This document shows positions 33,211 to 33,713 of a stretch of 33,713 nt of DNA, in pieces. Source of the DNA: an uncultured Arachnia sp. Lineage in GTDB: Bacteria; Actinomycetota; Actinomycetes; Propionibacteriales; Propionibacteriaceae. A program made the translations under genes and the position numbers. How positions within the stretch are numbered: the stretch's first letter is position 1; every line of letters starts with the position of its first letter. Below the pieces are notes generated by a model, which saw only the letters and a list, made by a program, of their open reading frames with translations, had not been told where the DNA came from and did not search any database. Where the stretch lies: assembly GCA_947493995.1 (NCBI GenBank), contig CANLTJ010000016.1, forward strand, positions 1 to 33,713, given 5' to 3'.

Positions 33211-33713
33211 TCAGTCGCCTGCGTGGGGCAGCCCCGGCCCGGAGGAGGCCCGAGTCGTCTTCACGGCGCTCGGCTGCGCTGTGGCTCTGGGTGCCTTGGT
33301 GGTGGAGGGTTGGGAGGATGACGTCGGGAGGGCGCTACCGGTGGGTGTCACGCTGGTCGATGGGGACGACGAGACGCTGGGAAGGGCGCTGCCGCTGGGC
33401 GTCACGCTGATCGAGGCGCTGGCGCTGGGAAGCGCACTGCCAGTGGGAGAACTGGTGGGTGGTGTGGTGGTGACAGGTGGTGTGGTGGTCACGGGTGGTG
33501 TGGTGGTGACAGGTGGTGTGGTGGTCACGGGTGGTGTGGTGGTGACAGGTGGTGTGGTGGTCACGGGTGGTGTGGTGGTGACAGGTGGTGTGGTGGTCAC
33601 GGGTGGTGTGGTGGTGACCGGTGGTGTGGTGGTCACGGGTGGTGTGGTGGTGACCGGTGGTGTGGTGGTCACGGGTGGTGTGGTGGTGACCGGTGGTGTG
33701 GTGGTCACGGGTG
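33211..33713 (-). CDS. Thr/Pro/Ser-rich repeat protein, C-terminal part (N-terminus outside window)
   Basis: The minus-strand frame is open to the right edge, so the gene starts beyond the window. The visible ~167 residues begin with at least 14 hexapeptides TTPPVT. Three degenerate units of the type SVTP(S/T)GSALPS follow, then a Ser/Thr/Ala-rich tail ending SGPGLPHAGD before the stop. This is a stalk-like, low-complexity region as in secreted or surface proteins. LPHAG resembles a sortase-type motif, but no hydrophobic segment or basic tail follows it, so cell-wall anchoring is not supported by this reading. Convergent with proB, 28 bp apart. Function unknown. Confidence 0.7.
   Translation of the reverse strand, partial: PVTTTPPVTTTPPVTTTPPVTTTPPVTTTPPVTTTPPVTTTPPVTTTPPVTTTPPVTTTPPVTTTPPVTTTPPVTTTPPVTTTPPTSSPTGSALPSASASISVTPSGSALPSVSSSPSTSVTPTGSALPTSSSQPSTTKAPRATAQPSAVKTTRASSGPGLPHAGD
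33458..33713. repeat. 18/36-bp tandem repeat array
   Basis: Fourteen 18-bp units fill 33458-33709 and continue off the edge. They alternate strictly: GGTGGTGTGGTGGTGACA or ...GTGACC, then GGTGGTGTGGTGGTCACG. The true period is therefore 36 bp. The first four odd units end in GTGACA, the last three in GTGACC. Each 18-mer encodes one TTPPVT hexapeptide on the minus strand. Confidence 0.95.

Noticed and set aside
33458..33713. CRISPR array at the right edge
   Set aside because: Units are contiguous 18-mers without unique spacers and encode a repeat protein.

Overview
The window is high-GC DNA from an actinomycete. It carries the conserved actinobacterial backbone tRNA-Pro/tRNA-Gly, tig, clpP1, clpP2, clpX, then valS, folC, a DUF4233 membrane protein gene, ndk, rne, rplU, rpmA, obgE and proB, in the order known from mycobacteria and relatives. 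Two paired ClpP genes, a DUF4233 protein after folC, a long-armed RNase E and frequent GTG starts all fit Actinomycetota. The archaeal-type ValRS and the dispersed 'TTCGATAC...CTACTCA' intergenic repeats make me lean towards Propionibacteriales, but the genus cannot be fixed from sequence reading alone.

Positions 1-3380 are accessory: the 3' end of a UvrD-like helicase gene cut by the window edge, an orphan 387-residue protein with one hydrophobic segment, and a complete MNT/HEPN (MntA/HepT, type VII) toxin-antitoxin pair. This block abuts the 3' end of tRNA-Pro(TGG), a typical island insertion point, although no integrase is visible.

Positions 3383-10612 hold two minus-strand tRNAs, a small phage-holin-4-like membrane protein and the proteostasis block: trigger factor, an AI-2E family transporter overlapping a deaminase gene, then clpP1-clpP2 and clpX. 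A candidate ClgR operator lies before clpP1. Positions 10613-15640 hold a repeat-rich gap, a tricorn-type protease with all five catalytic residues, a small P-loop kinase gene flanked by two copies of a 58-bp repeat, and a 3-methyladenine DNA glycosylase gene two bases behind valS.

Positions 15643-20623 are all on the minus strand: valS, a GntR/YtrA-type regulator translationally coupled to a multi-pass membrane protein, and a membrane-anchored DsbA-like protein. In the ancestral order valS directly precedes folC on the same strand, so this stretch looks inverted and expanded. Positions 20791-24294 form a tight operon (folC, DUF4233, ndk, CPBP protease) with 4-bp overlaps at every junction. 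A 127-bp-period repeat pair separates it from a convergent MFS exporter.

Positions 26289-33182 carry rne, rplU-rpmA and obgE-proB, i.e. RNA turnover, ribosome assembly and proline synthesis. The right edge is a minus-strand gene for a Thr/Pro/Ser-rich protein whose coding sequence is a 36-bp tandem array (TTPPVT hexapeptides) cut by the window end. Several genes (MNT, clpP1, tricorn, valS) have a TANNNT hexamer 6-7 nt before the start codon, suggesting leaderless transcripts.
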